From Chloroflexota bacterium (GTDB lineage Bacteria > Chloroflexota > Anaerolineae > Aggregatilineales > Phototrophicaceae): a DNA stretch of 15,660 bases. This document shows, in pieces, positions 1 to 8,093 of the stretch (positions are counted from its first letter, which is position 1; each line of letters starts with the position of its first letter). The DNA lies in NCBI GenBank assembly GCA_026706395.1, contig JAPOYU010000047.1, forward strand, positions 1 through 15,660, written 5' to 3'. Below the pieces are notes generated by a model that was not told the origin of the DNA, did not search any database, and worked only from the letters and a program-made list of their open reading frames with translations. Made by a program: the position numbers and the translations under genes.

Positions 1-107
1 GTAGGGCAGGTCGCGTTTCTTGGCATTAGTTCGGCAATGGATTCGTCAACGACGGCGATCCATTGTAAAGTGTCTCGGTTCTGCTGGTAGGCGAGTTGGG
101 AAGGCAT
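1..107 (-). CDS. Unidentified protein, N-terminal fragment (cut by window edge)
   Basis: A minus-strand reading frame starts with ATG at 105-107 and stays open to the left edge, giving about 35 codons that begin MPSQLAYQQNRDTLQWIAVV. An AAAGGA ribosome binding site lies 6 nt upstream of the ATG, which supports a real start. The visible part is polar and has no signal peptide or membrane segment. I do not recognise the family. It lies downstream of, and in the same direction as, the tRNA-Val unit, but the terminator at 266-293 separates the two. A weak promoter-like pair (TTCACT, 16 nt, TAAACT) ending near 128 could serve it. Confidence 0.6.
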   Translation of the reverse strand, partial: MPSQLAYQQNRDTLQWIAVVDESIAELMPRNATCP

Positions 108-265
108 GATATCCTTTCGAACGCTTTAGTTTATCCGGGTGTAGCGGAAAGTGAACCGGAATAGGCGACCAAATGTTCACGCATTGAGGATGTCTGTGAG
201 CGAACGCAGCAGCACTGTCCCGGCTGTTCGCGCTGAAATGCGGCCCGAACCGAGAAGATACGCTA

Positions 266-293
266 AAGCAAAATCGGCGCTTGATTCAGCGCC
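266..293 (-). terminator. Intrinsic terminator of the tRNA-Val unit
   Basis: Read on the minus strand, a perfect 6-bp stem GGCGCT/AGCGCC with a 6-nt loop is followed directly by GATTTTGCTTT. It lies 23 nt past the 3' end of tRNA-Val, where a tRNA transcript would be expected to stop. Confidence 0.7.
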
Positions 294-316
294 AGTCAGG
301 TTGATTGCGATCTGAG

Positions 317-389
317 TGGGCGATGTAAGACTCGAACTTACAACCTTCCGGGTGTAAACCGGATGCTCTGCCAATTGAGCTAATCGCCC
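317..389 (-). tRNA. tRNA-Val (anticodon UAC)
   Basis: The minus strand folds as a complete 73-nt cloverleaf. The acceptor stem is GGGCGAT/ATCGCCC, the D arm has GCTC/GAGC, and the T arm contains GTTCGAGTC. The anticodon stem is TCCGG/CCGGA around the loop TTTACAC, which gives anticodon UAC and reads GUA (wobble-pairing other Val codons). The discriminator base is A. The genome does not encode CCA (CTC follows), so the CCA end must be added after transcription. The gene has its own promoter at 401-430 and a terminator at 266-293, so it is an independent unit, although read-through from dcd is also possible. Confidence 0.97.
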
Positions 390-400
390 GCGAACTGTGA

Positions 401-430
401 ATTATAGCCGCGAATTGGCGTCGCCGTCAA
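401..430 (-). promoter_or_regulatory. Sigma70-type promoter of tRNA-Val
   Basis: On the minus strand, TTGACG (425-430) is followed after 18 nt by a perfect TATAAT (401-406). Transcription would start a few bases before the tRNA 5' end at 389. The site fits in the 52-bp gap below dcd. Confidence 0.75.
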
Positions 431-441
431 GTTTGTCTTGT

Positions 442-996
442 TCACATTCGCGGCGGCGTGACACCGGTTTGCCCTTGATACTTGCCCTTTTTATCGGCGT
501 AAGATTGCTCGCATACCTCGTCGGCCTCGAAGAACAAGACCTGAGCCAGTCCTTCATTGGCGTATACCTTGGCGGGCAGCGGCGTTGTATTGCTGATTTC
601 AAGCGTGACGAAACCTTCCCATTCCGGCTCAAAAGGCGTGACGTTCACGATCAAGCCGCAGCGGGCGTAGGTTGATTTTCCCAGACAGACGGTCAGCACG
701 CGGCGGGGAATGCGAAAGTATTCTATTGAACGCGCCAGCACAAAGGAATTGGGCGGGATTATGCAGACATCGCCCCGATAATCGACGAAGGAATCGCTGG
801 CGAAATTCTTGGGGTCGACTATGGCGGAGTGTACATTGGTGAAGATCTTGAATTCGTCGGATACCCGCAGGTCATAGCCATAGGATGAGACGCCGTAGCT
901 TATCGCGCCCTCGCGGACTTGCTGGTCGACAAAGGGTTCGATCATGCGGTGTTCGGTCACCATCTTCTTAATCCAGTGATCGGGTTTGAGTCCCAT
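442..996 (-). CDS. dcd: dCTP deaminase
   Basis: The enzyme deaminates dCTP to dUTP in the cytosol and so feeds dTMP synthesis. The 184-residue product matches the short bacterial Dcd form along its whole length. It has [13 protein letters not shown] near residues 32-44, the substrate-binding segment GKSTYARCG at 106-114, EPEWEG at 123-128, and TLEISN, in which Glu133 corresponds to the catalytic Glu of E. coli Dcd (Glu138). The C-terminal lid segment GKYQGQ.GVTPP at 171-182 is intact. An AGGAAGG ribosome binding site sits just upstream of the ATG. The start lies 21 bp after the argS stop, so the two are probably cotranscribed. Some Dcd relatives also hydrolyse dUTP to dUMP; the sequence alone does not settle whether this one does. 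Confidence 0.96.
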   Translation of the reverse strand: MGLKPDHWIKKMVTEHRMIEPFVDQQVREGAISYGVSSYGYDLRVSDEFKIFTNVHSAIVDPKNFASDSFVDYRGDVCIIPPNSFVLARSIEYFRIPRRVLTVCLGKSTYARCGLIVNVTPFEPEWEGFVTLEISNTTPLPAKVYANEGLAQVLFFEADEVCEQSYADKKGKYQGQTGVTPPRM

Positions 997-1017
997 GGTG
1001 CCTTCCTGTTGAGTAGT

Positions 1018-2742
1018 TTACATGCGTTCTGGCGCGGTCATGCCCATGAGCCGCAAAAGTCGGTGGAAGACGACGCCGGCGGCTCGATAGAAGCGCAAGC
1101 GCGCTTTGGCGATATCCGCCGGCACTTCGCTATGCAGCACGCGCACCTGGTCATAGATGGGGTGGTATACCGATGCAAGCTCTTGAGCGAAGAAAGCGAT
1201 TTTGTGCGGCTCGTAATTCGTCACTGCTTGCTCAATGACATTGCCGAGTTCCAGCGTCTTGCGGATGAATCTCAGTTCAGCATCGCCGAGTAAACTCAAA
1301 TCGGCGCCATCATCGTCGAAGCCGCGCTCCTCCGCTTCGCGGAAGATACCGGCGCAGCGGACGTAGGCATTCTGAATGTAATAGACCGGGTTCTCGTTCG
1401 ACTGCTTCACGACCTGATCGACATCGAAATCCAATTGTGAATTGGGGCTGCGCGCCAGCATGTGATAACGCACGGCATCGGCGCTCGTCATCTCAACCAG
1501 ATCATCGAGCGTATCGAAATCGCCGGCACGTTTCGACTGTTTAATTGCGGCGTATTCTCCGCGCGCTTCGTCCCAGCGTACGGCACGCACCATCTGCAGG
1601 AAGATAACATGAATAGGATCGGGGCACATATTCAAGGCGCGGATGCCGTATTGGACGACAGAGGCTTGTGAAAAGTGGTCCGTGCCCAAGACATTTACGG
1701 CGATGTCGAAGCTCCGTTCAAGCTTGTGGCAGTGATAGGCGATATCGGGCAGAGTATAGGTCGGGACGCCATCGCTTTTGACCATGACGCGATCTTTTTC
1801 ATCGCCGAAGGTTGTGCTGCGGAACCAAGTGGCCTGCTCATAGCTCTTTTCGATTGTATCGACGATTTCGGCGTCATCGGCGCCTTCCCAATGCGTCGAT
1901 TCGTAAATGTGGCCGTTTTCGCGCATTGCGTCGAGAACTTGCCAAATGCGCCCTGTCTCAAAGAGGGATGTCTCGTTGTAGAAGTCGTCATGTTTGATAT
2001 CAATCGAAGAAAGCGAACGATTGATCCAGGCAAACATGCGCGATTCGGCGATGTCCTTGAAGACCTCCCAATTCTCATTGCGCAGAGCGTCGCCGTGCTC
2101 TTGCACCAGGTCAGCCGCGACTTCCATGAGATATCCGCCCTGGTAGTAGTCAGCTGGGAAGACGATGTCTTCGCCCAATTGCTGCAGATAGCGGAGCATC
2201 AGGCTTTTGCCCAGCACAATCATTTGATTGCCAGCGTTGTTGTAGTAGTACTCGCGCTGCACATCGTAGCCGGCCGCCTCAAGCAGCCGCGCCATCGCAT
2301 CGCCAACGACTGCGTTGCGTGTATGACCAATGGTGATTGGCCCGCTGGGATTGGCGCTGACGAATTCGACTTGCGCCTTTTTGCCCTCGCCGATATCGAG
2401 TTGGAAAAACTTATCGCGTTCGGCGATGATGGCATCGACTTGTCGCCGGAGGTATGATTCAGACAAAGTGAAGTTGATAAAGCCGGGCGGCGCTACTTCG
2501 ACAGATTCGATGAAGTCCGGCGTTGACATTTGCTCCACAATGAGATTGGCAATATCGAGCGGTTTCATCCGGGCGTGCCGGGCCAATCCCATAGCTGGAT
2601 AAGACAGGTCGCCTTGTCCACTGCGCTTGGGCGCACTGACAGGTATTTTCGGTATCTCAAAGGCTGGAAGGATGTTGTCCGCTTGCGCAGCTTGAAGGGC
2701 GCCGCGGATCGACTGTTCTAATTCGCGATTGAGCTGAATCAA
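1018..2742 (-). CDS. argS: Arginyl-tRNA synthetase (TTG start)
   Basis: This class I synthetase charges tRNA-Arg with arginine. The 574 residues hold the N-terminal Add-1 domain (about 1-115), the catalytic core, and the C-terminal DALR anticodon-binding domain (about 455-574) ending RLMGMTAPERM. The HIGH-type signature is NPSGPITIGHTRN at 131-143, with Thr at the first His position; the KMSKS equivalent is KQSKR at 401-405. The start is TTG at 2740-2742: AAGGA lies 9 nt upstream, the N-terminus MIQLNRELEQ aligns with the expected first helix, and the next in-frame Met (residue 51) would remove most of the Add-1 domain. The gene follows the methyltransferase by 45 bp and precedes dcd by 21 bp, all in one direction. 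Confidence 0.96.
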   Translation of the reverse strand: MIQLNRELEQSIRGALQAAQADNILPAFEIPKIPVSAPKRSGQGDLSYPAMGLARHARMKPLDIANLIVEQMSTPDFIESVEVAPPGFINFTLSESYLRRQVDAIIAERDKFFQLDIGEGKKAQVEFVSANPSGPITIGHTRNAVVGDAMARLLEAAGYDVQREYYYNNAGNQMIVLGKSLMLRYLQQLGEDIVFPADYYQGGYLMEVAADLVQEHGDALRNENWEVFKDIAESRMFAWINRSLSSIDIKHDDFYNETSLFETGRIWQVLDAMRENGHIYESTHWEGADDAEIVDTIEKSYEQATWFRSTTFGDEKDRVMVKSDGVPTYTLPDIAYHCHKLERSFDIAVNVLGTDHFSQASVVQYGIRALNMCPDPIHVIFLQMVRAVRWDEARGEYAAIKQSKRAGDFDTLDDLVEMTSADAVRYHMLARSPNSQLDFDVDQVVKQSNENPVYYIQNAYVRCAGIFREAEERGFDDDGADLSLLGDAELRFIRKTLELGNVIEQAVTNYEPHKIAFFAQELASVYHPIYDQVRVLHSEVPADIAKARLRFYRAAGVVFHRLLRLMGMTAPERM

Positions 2743-2787
2743 AGGCAGGAATCCTTGGATTTGGGCTTAATTTAGCGGCTTCGGATT

Positions 2788-3555
2788 CTAGCAGACCGAT
2801 TCGGCATAGGTAATAGGGACTTGACTGGCCGATCCAAGAGCGGACTCAAGCTGCGCGCGACCCAGCGCTGTGGAATCGCCAGCCTTCCAGGCCCAAACCT
2901 GACTGTAATCTTCTTGCCAGATCATGACATCGATATCGCGCATGTTCAGCGCCTTTAGCTCAGCCCGCATTCGCTCTTCGCTCCAGGTACGGTCGGGCAT
3001 CCAACGTGTATCGATGCGGATGGTTGTGAGCAGCAAGCCACCGGGCCGCAGTACACGAGTCATTTCAGCCAGAGCCTGTTTCGGACATGGCATAAACTCC
3101 AACGCTTCGACGCAGGTGACCACATCAAAGCAGCTGTCGTCGAAGGGCAGCGCGCTTGCATCCTGGCGCATCAGGGTGACAAAGGGCTCGAAATGATCGT
3201 TGACTATCTTCTCTTGGGCTTTTGCCAGCATCCGGCGGCTGGCATCGACGCCGATGACATGCCCGTCGAAGCGGGCGAATCGCGCCAAGACCAGCGGCAG
3301 CCGCGCGGTACCAGTCGCCACGTCCAGGATGAGCGGGTCCCGCTGAGGGCTGATGCGCTCGAGAAGAGGCTGGGCGATCAGCGCCAGGTCGGCTGTCTCG
3401 TCGAATTGCTTGATCCGATCGTAGCGATGGGCGTATAGATCATAGAGGGCGATGACGGCTCGTTTCCCCAGGTAGACGCCTTCCGTCTCGAAAATCAGCC
3501 ACCAGATCAGAAAGCCCGCGATCGCGAGGAGTAGGAGCGCAAGCGGCAGCGTCAT
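2788..3555 (-). CDS. Membrane-anchored class I SAM-dependent methyltransferase
   Basis: A 255-residue protein with one N-terminal hydrophobic helix (about 3-22, ALLLLAIAGFLIWWLIF) followed by a UbiE/Methyltransf_11-like Rossmann domain facing the cytosol. Visible SAM-binding motifs are LDVATGTAR at 77-85 (motif I), the acidic loop GVDAS at 102-106, ALPFDDSCFDVV at 135-146, and LRPGGLLL at 169-176. The tail after about residue 215 is not a recognised domain. The acceptor substrate cannot be read from the sequence; a membrane lipid, quinone or small hydrophobic molecule would fit the anchor, but that is inference. No good Shine-Dalgarno site precedes the ATG. The gene lies 59 bp after the ABC exporter and 45 bp before argS, so it is probably part of a longer minus-strand transcript. 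Confidence 0.85.
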   Translation of the reverse strand: MTLPLALLLLAIAGFLIWWLIFETEGVYLGKRAVIALYDLYAHRYDRIKQFDETADLALIAQPLLERISPQRDPLILDVATGTARLPLVLARFARFDGHVIGVDASRRMLAKAQEKIVNDHFEPFVTLMRQDASALPFDDSCFDVVTCVEALEFMPCPKQALAEMTRVLRPGGLLLTTIRIDTRWMPDRTWSEERMRAELKALNMRDIDVMIWQEDYSQVWAWKAGDSTALGRAQLESALGSASQVPITYAESVC

Positions 3556-3614
3556 TCAGGAAGCTCTGAGGAATTAGATAGTCGCTTATCAAATGTCAGG
3601 GCGGCGCCAATTCA

Positions 3615-5411
3615 CTAGGCAGTTACGAAAAGGTTAGCATCACGGAATTGCATATCGTAGAGTTTGGCATACAGCCCGCGCCGGGCCATCAAATCTTCGT
3701 GCCCGCCGAGTTCGACTATGCGCCCTCTGTCCAATACGGCGATGCGATGCGCGACCCTTACGGTGCTGAGCCGGTGCGCGATGATTAGCGTCGTTCGATT
3801 CCGCATCAGCCGGCTCAAGGCTTCTTGCACCAGTTGCTCGCTTTCGCTGTCCAGGCTGGATGTCGCTTCATCCAATAGCAGAATGGAGGGATTCTTGAGC
3901 AAAGCGCGGGAGATGGCGACACGTTGCCGCTGCCCGCCGCTGAGCTTGATGCCACGTTCGCCGACGATGGTATCGTAACCCTTTGGCAGTTCCATAATGA
4001 AGTTGTGGGCATTGGCCGAGTGCGCCGCCGCGATCAACTCGGCTTCACTGGCGTCCAGCTTGCCGTAGAGGATGTTCTCGCGGATGCTGCCGCCGAATAG
4101 CAGCGTTTCCTGTGGGACGATGCCGATATGAGTTCGCAGGCTGCTCTGCGTCACCTGACGGATGTCATGACCGTCGATGGTTATCGCGCCGCTGTCCGGA
4201 TCATAGAAGCGCGGGATCAGATTAAACAAGGTACTTTTGCCGGCGCCGCTTGGACCGACGAGCGCGATTATCTCGCCAGCGGCGATTTCGAGGTTAATAT
4301 CCTTTAGCACATCCAGTTCATCGTAAGCAAAGCTCAGTCCACGCAGTTCAATGGCCCCTGCAACCTGCCCTAGACGCCGGGCGCCGGGCGCGTCTTTGAT
4401 GTCCGGCTCGGTATCAAGTATCTCGAATACACGCTTGGTTGCGCCGATGGCTTCTTGTACCTGGGAATAGACGCTGACCACGCCGGCGAAGTTGGCGGCG
4501 ACGGTCAAACCGTAGATGAGAAAGGACACCAACTCGCCAGGGCTGAGACGCTCATCAAGGACCTCACGCCCGCCAAACCACAATATCAGCGCCAGTCCGG
4601 CAAAGGCGAAGAAGGCGATAATTGAGCCGAAAATCGAGCGCACGGTAAGCAGCTTGACCGCAGCGCGGAATGCCACAGCGATAGCGCTGTTGTAACGGCT
4701 GACCTCGTAGCTTTCGCGGACGAAACTCTTAACCTCGCGGATATTTTGGAAGACTTCTTCGGCGACTACGGTAGCGCCGGCGATTTCGTCCTGGACTTTT
4801 GTACTCGTACGCCGTATCGCGCCGCCCAGGACGAAGGCGATCAATACGATAATCGGCATGAGAACGATGATGAATAGTGTCAGCCGCCAGTTGAGATAAA
4901 GCATGATCGCTATCGCGCCGATCAGGGTCAGGGTCTGCAGCAAGAATGTGCTGAGATTGCCGGTGAGGACCGTTCGTACGACAGTCACATCGGAAGAGAT
5001 GCGGCTGATCAACTCGCCAACGCGACGGTCGGTATAGAAACGGATCGAAAGCGCCTGCAAATGGGCATAAAGTTCGGTGCGCATTTCGACGACGATCCGC
5101 TCGCCGACATAGTTCAGATTGTAGTTTTGCACGAAGCTCGCGAGAGACCGGAAGACAAAAACAGCCAATAGAACCAAGGTAATCGTGTCCAGCAGTACGA
5201 TATCGGCGTCAATGAAAACGGAATCGATGACCTTCTGAATCACGGCGGGGAAGACCAAGCTGAGGGCGGAAGCGAAGATCAAACCAATCGAGGCCAGCAG
5301 GAGGCGCAGTTTGTGCGCAAGCAGATATCCCAGCAGCCGGCGCCACTGCATTTTGGTTGCGGGCACATCGCGCTGTTCATGTCCGCTGCCCGATCGAATT
5401 CTGTAAATCAT
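3615..5411 (-). CDS. ABC exporter, fused membrane and ATPase domains (MsbA/multidrug type)
   Basis: A 598-residue ABC-B type half-transporter, expected to work as a homodimer in the cytoplasmic membrane. The membrane domain with six helices covers about 28-320, and the nucleotide-binding domain about 353-590. All ATPase motifs are canonical: Walker A GPSGAGKST at 386-394, Q-loop Gln434 in VPQET, signature LSGGQ at 490-494, Walker B LLLDE ending in catalytic Glu515, and H-loop His546. Because both sites of a homodimer would be competent, no partner subunit is needed. The substrate (lipid, peptide or drug) cannot be told from sequence. No strong ribosome binding site precedes the chosen ATG, and Met21 is a possible alternative start. 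The neighbours are the glycosidase-like gene upstream (75-bp gap) and the methyltransferase downstream. Confidence 0.93.
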   Translation of the reverse strand: MIYRIRSGSGHEQRDVPATKMQWRRLLGYLLAHKLRLLLASIGLIFASALSLVFPAVIQKVIDSVFIDADIVLLDTITLVLLAVFVFRSLASFVQNYNLNYVGERIVVEMRTELYAHLQALSIRFYTDRRVGELISRISSDVTVVRTVLTGNLSTFLLQTLTLIGAIAIMLYLNWRLTLFIIVLMPIIVLIAFVLGGAIRRTSTKVQDEIAGATVVAEEVFQNIREVKSFVRESYEVSRYNSAIAVAFRAAVKLLTVRSIFGSIIAFFAFAGLALILWFGGREVLDERLSPGELVSFLIYGLTVAANFAGVVSVYSQVQEAIGATKRVFEILDTEPDIKDAPGARRLGQVAGAIELRGLSFAYDELDVLKDINLEIAAGEIIALVGPSGAGKSTLFNLIPRFYDPDSGAITIDGHDIRQVTQSSLRTHIGIVPQETLLFGGSIRENILYGKLDASEAELIAAAHSANAHNFIMELPKGYDTIVGERGIKLSGGQRQRVAISRALLKNPSILLLDEATSSLDSESEQLVQEALSRLMRNRTTLIIAHRLSTVRVAHRIAVLDRGRIVELGGHEDLMARRGLYAKLYDMQFRDANLFVTA

Positions 5412-5486
5412 GGCGATTGCCGGATGTCAGCAAGGGGCCTGGCGCCAAATGTCGGCAGCTCCGTACCATTGCGAGCGCTCGGCCGA

Positions 5487-8075
5487 CTAGATCTTGCTTC
5501 CATCATCGTCTTGGTTCACATCGTCAAGCGATATTGCCGTCGATTCTTCTTGCGCTGTTTCGCCGCCATCCTCGAACTCAATGATCAGCGGTTCGTCGTC
5601 ATCCTGCTCGCTTGGGACGGCGACCTCAGGAAACTCAGGCGTTTCGGTTTCGTCCGCCGTGGGCAGTGGCAAAGGATCATGCACAAGCTGCCAGGCGGCA
5701 TCGGCAGGCAGCGTCTCGCTTTGCCCGGAAGGAAAAGCAATTCGAGTCTCGTCGACGGAGCGATGCACGGTAACGCCATGCTGCTCGACGCTTACTGGGT
5801 CGCCCCAGGTGAATTCGCCGCCGACCCATACTTTGTCGGGCGCTACGATACGGATGCCGATGATTTCATGCAGCAGGCCGAGTGGCACGATGCCGCCGAT
5901 ATGGTGGTCCTCACCGAAACCCTTGGCCTCATCGGCATGATAAAATCGTGAGAGCTTGCCTTCCCGCTCCAGAACGCGCGCGAGCATAATGAAGACCCGC
6001 TTGAGAATGTCGGTGGCTTCCCGCCGGTAGCCTGTTCTTACCATGCCTTCGCCGACCAGCGTCAACCAATACATCCAGATGCCGCCGCCACCTCGCGCAT
6101 TGGAGGGGTCGTAGTTGCGATCGCTGGCACTGACCATGGTCAAGCCGTTCGGACGCAGGAAATGCGATTCGTCCAATGCCGTCTTGACCAAGGCGTCGGC
6201 TCGTTCCGGTGAAATGCGCCCCGTCCATAGGGGCAACAGTGCATTGATATCCAGCTTGCTGTAGTCGAGTGTGAGGGCGTAAACCTTGTACACACGGCTC
6301 AAGCCACTGATAGTGATTCTGTCCACGTAGGAAAGCGGCTGTTTCGTCGTGTAGACGCCTTGCCGATTCTGCCAGAGAAAATCATCCACCGGCGCTTCTA
6401 TTGTGCAGGGGGCTCCGCTTTCGTCCTTGCCTTCCAGCTTGAGCGAAATCCGTGGTCGCTGGCTGACACCGCCAACCACTCTTATCATCAGGCGAGCGGG
6501 TGAATCCAGTGACTGCCCAATCTCGTGCACTTGGTCGCCGGCGCCGCGCTCGAGAATATGCCGGCCATCGCTACTATGATGCGAATCTCGGTCGCGGTAG
6601 GTGTAGCGCTTTCCATCCCATAAGTCATCCAAATGCGCTTCTAATCCGCCTAGGTGCTCCTCCATGACTTCGGCGGTCGCTTCATCGCCTACCAGCGCCG
6701 CTATCTGTCTTATCGCATCGGCTTCCGAGATCAGATATGCCAGCAAGTCGGGCGTCTCCATTTGGTGTATGTCTGCGCCCTGTGCCCAGGCTTGTCCGCG
6801 GCCGAATGTTGGAAACGCGATATAACCTGTTTGGCGTTCGGACTGCCACTCCGGCACTCCATCCTTGTCCGCATCGGCAGCCAACCAACTGCCGAAGAAG
6901 CCGGCGAGCGCCGGCAGCGCTTCGGCCGCAAAGTCGCGATCATCGGTCTGCCGCACAACTTGGAGGCATAGACGCGCCAAAATCGGCATTAGCAGCAAGC
7001 CTTGACGCTGCCCGCCAAGCCCGGGCTGCCGATCGATGTAGCCTGTTTCGTCCTGAACAGACAGATAATTGCGTATGATCGCTTTTGCCAAATCCGCATC
7101 GACATTTGTGATTGCCGACGCCGCCAGGTATGCCAGCGTGGGATCTTGCCCCGACCAGGCTCGGACGTGGTCGCTGCCATTGCCGCGACGGCTCCAACCG
7201 CGATTGCTAGCGCGAAAGGCGACGAAGGAATGGTGGGGCAGATGCTCCGTCGGATCCATAAAAGCTTTGATCAGCTGCGAATAGGATAAGTCAATGAGGA
7301 GATCCCATTCGGCCGTGCCAGTTGTCACTTTCGGCGCGGCTGTCGCGATTTGATCGATCTGCTCGAAGTAGCGCGCCCAAGGGCGCGACAGCCAGTTCAT
7401 GGCGACGCTGTAAGAATCGCGCATCTCCGGCAATCCAGCGGCTACGAAGGGAATTCGCGCCTCGGCGCCGGGCTCAAGCGCAATGCGTCGACCTAGCTTG
7501 GGACTGCTAATGCGCCCGCCATAGATCTCGATGCTCGCCCCTTCAAGCGTCACAACCGGATTGAGATTGCCGATCTGCCCCAGGTGCAGGGCCAGGCTGT
7601 AGTCGGCCATCGTCAGAACATTGAGCGTCTGATTGCGCTCGTTGATGACAACGTGTCCGAATAGCTCAAACTGAAAGTCGATTGGCTCATCGCCCAGATT
7701 CCGCAGGGCGAACTCGCCTCCGAAGGCCCGTGATTCCAGCGCCAGAAAGCGCGCGACAAGTTCGAGTTCGGGCGATGGCGCCGCCTCGATCTGTATGAAG
7801 TTGGGAGCAAATGCCTTTATCGCCGGCCGGCTGTCGTAAGCTGATGCCTGGTAAATGACGCGCCCGCCAATGCGCCACATGGGCACCAGGCTCACCAGGC
7901 CGGCGCGCCCGCCAAATTTAGTCTGCAGCGTTATCGCCGCGTCATCGCGGGAGCCAAAGCGGGCCACCCATACTTGATCATCGCAATAGTCGGTCTTGCT
8001 TATACGCGCGTCCGCCGCGATGTGGTATTCGAAGGCGCGGTCAGGCGCGATAGATTGCCGCCGGAGGTTCTGCAT
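5487..8075 (-). CDS. Six-hairpin glycosidase-like protein (GH63/MGH1-like), cytosolic
   Basis: An 862-residue protein that I assign to the (alpha/alpha)6 glycosidase-like group by pattern, not by a sure family match. A beta-rich N-terminal domain (about 1-240) is followed by helical hairpins from about 255. Candidate active-site or ion-binding segments are WSGQDPTLAYLA at 307-318, DADKDGVPEW at 401-410 (a DxDxDG calcium-like loop ending in Glu409), and GGGGIWMYW at 662-670. A beta-rich insertion at about 518-605 interrupts the helical barrel. The C-terminus (802-862) is a disordered acidic tail with about 21 Asp/Glu and one Lys. There is no signal peptide, so it should act in the cytosol on imported or internal glycans. 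It starts 18 bp after the lipoprotein stop, so the two are likely cotranscribed. It could also be an amylo-1,6-glucosidase-like or mannosylglycerate hydrolase-like enzyme. Confidence 0.7.
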   Translation of the reverse strand: MQNLRRQSIAPDRAFEYHIAADARISKTDYCDDQVWVARFGSRDDAAITLQTKFGGRAGLVSLVPMWRIGGRVIYQASAYDSRPAIKAFAPNFIQIEAAPSPELELVARFLALESRAFGGEFALRNLGDEPIDFQFELFGHVVINERNQTLNVLTMADYSLALHLGQIGNLNPVVTLEGASIEIYGGRISSPKLGRRIALEPGAEARIPFVAAGLPEMRDSYSVAMNWLSRPWARYFEQIDQIATAAPKVTTGTAEWDLLIDLSYSQLIKAFMDPTEHLPHHSFVAFRASNRGWSRRGNGSDHVRAWSGQDPTLAYLAASAITNVDADLAKAIIRNYLSVQDETGYIDRQPGLGGQRQGLLLMPILARLCLQVVRQTDDRDFAAEALPALAGFFGSWLAADADKDGVPEWQSERQTGYIAFPTFGRGQAWAQGADIHQMETPDLLAYLISEADAIRQIAALVGDEATAEVMEEHLGGLEAHLDDLWDGKRYTYRDRDSHHSSDGRHILERGAGDQVHEIGQSLDSPARLMIRVVGGVSQRPRISLKLEGKDESGAPCTIEAPVDDFLWQNRQGVYTTKQPLSYVDRITISGLSRVYKVYALTLDYSKLDINALLPLWTGRISPERADALVKTALDESHFLRPNGLTMVSASDRNYDPSNARGGGGIWMYWLTLVGEGMVRTGYRREATDILKRVFIMLARVLEREGKLSRFYHADEAKGFGEDHHIGGIVPLGLLHEIIGIRIVAPDKVWVGGEFTWGDPVSVEQHGVTVHRSVDETRIAFPSGQSETLPADAAWQLVHDPLPLPTADETETPEFPEVAVPSEQDDDEPLIIEFEDGGETAQEESTAISLDDVNQDDDGSKI

Positions 8076-8093
8076 ATTGTCGATCCGTCGCCC

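Noticed and set aside
177..374. 65-codon minus-strand frame
   Set aside because: It begins inside tRNA-Val and runs through the tRNA terminator, so it is a chance frame.
317..389. tRNA-Val as an attachment site for an integrated element
   Set aside because: No integrase gene and no repeat of the tRNA 3' end was seen in the window.
1675..2457. 260-codon plus-strand frame opposite argS
   Set aside because: It is the complement of a well-supported argS; the hydrophobic, Val/Ile/Asp-rich translation is typical of an antisense shadow.
5472..5481. Perfect 10-bp palindrome CGAGCGCTCG between the glycosidase-like and ABC exporter genes
   Set aside because: It has no loop or T-tract and is not placed near a promoter; palindromes of this size are common in GC-rich DNA.
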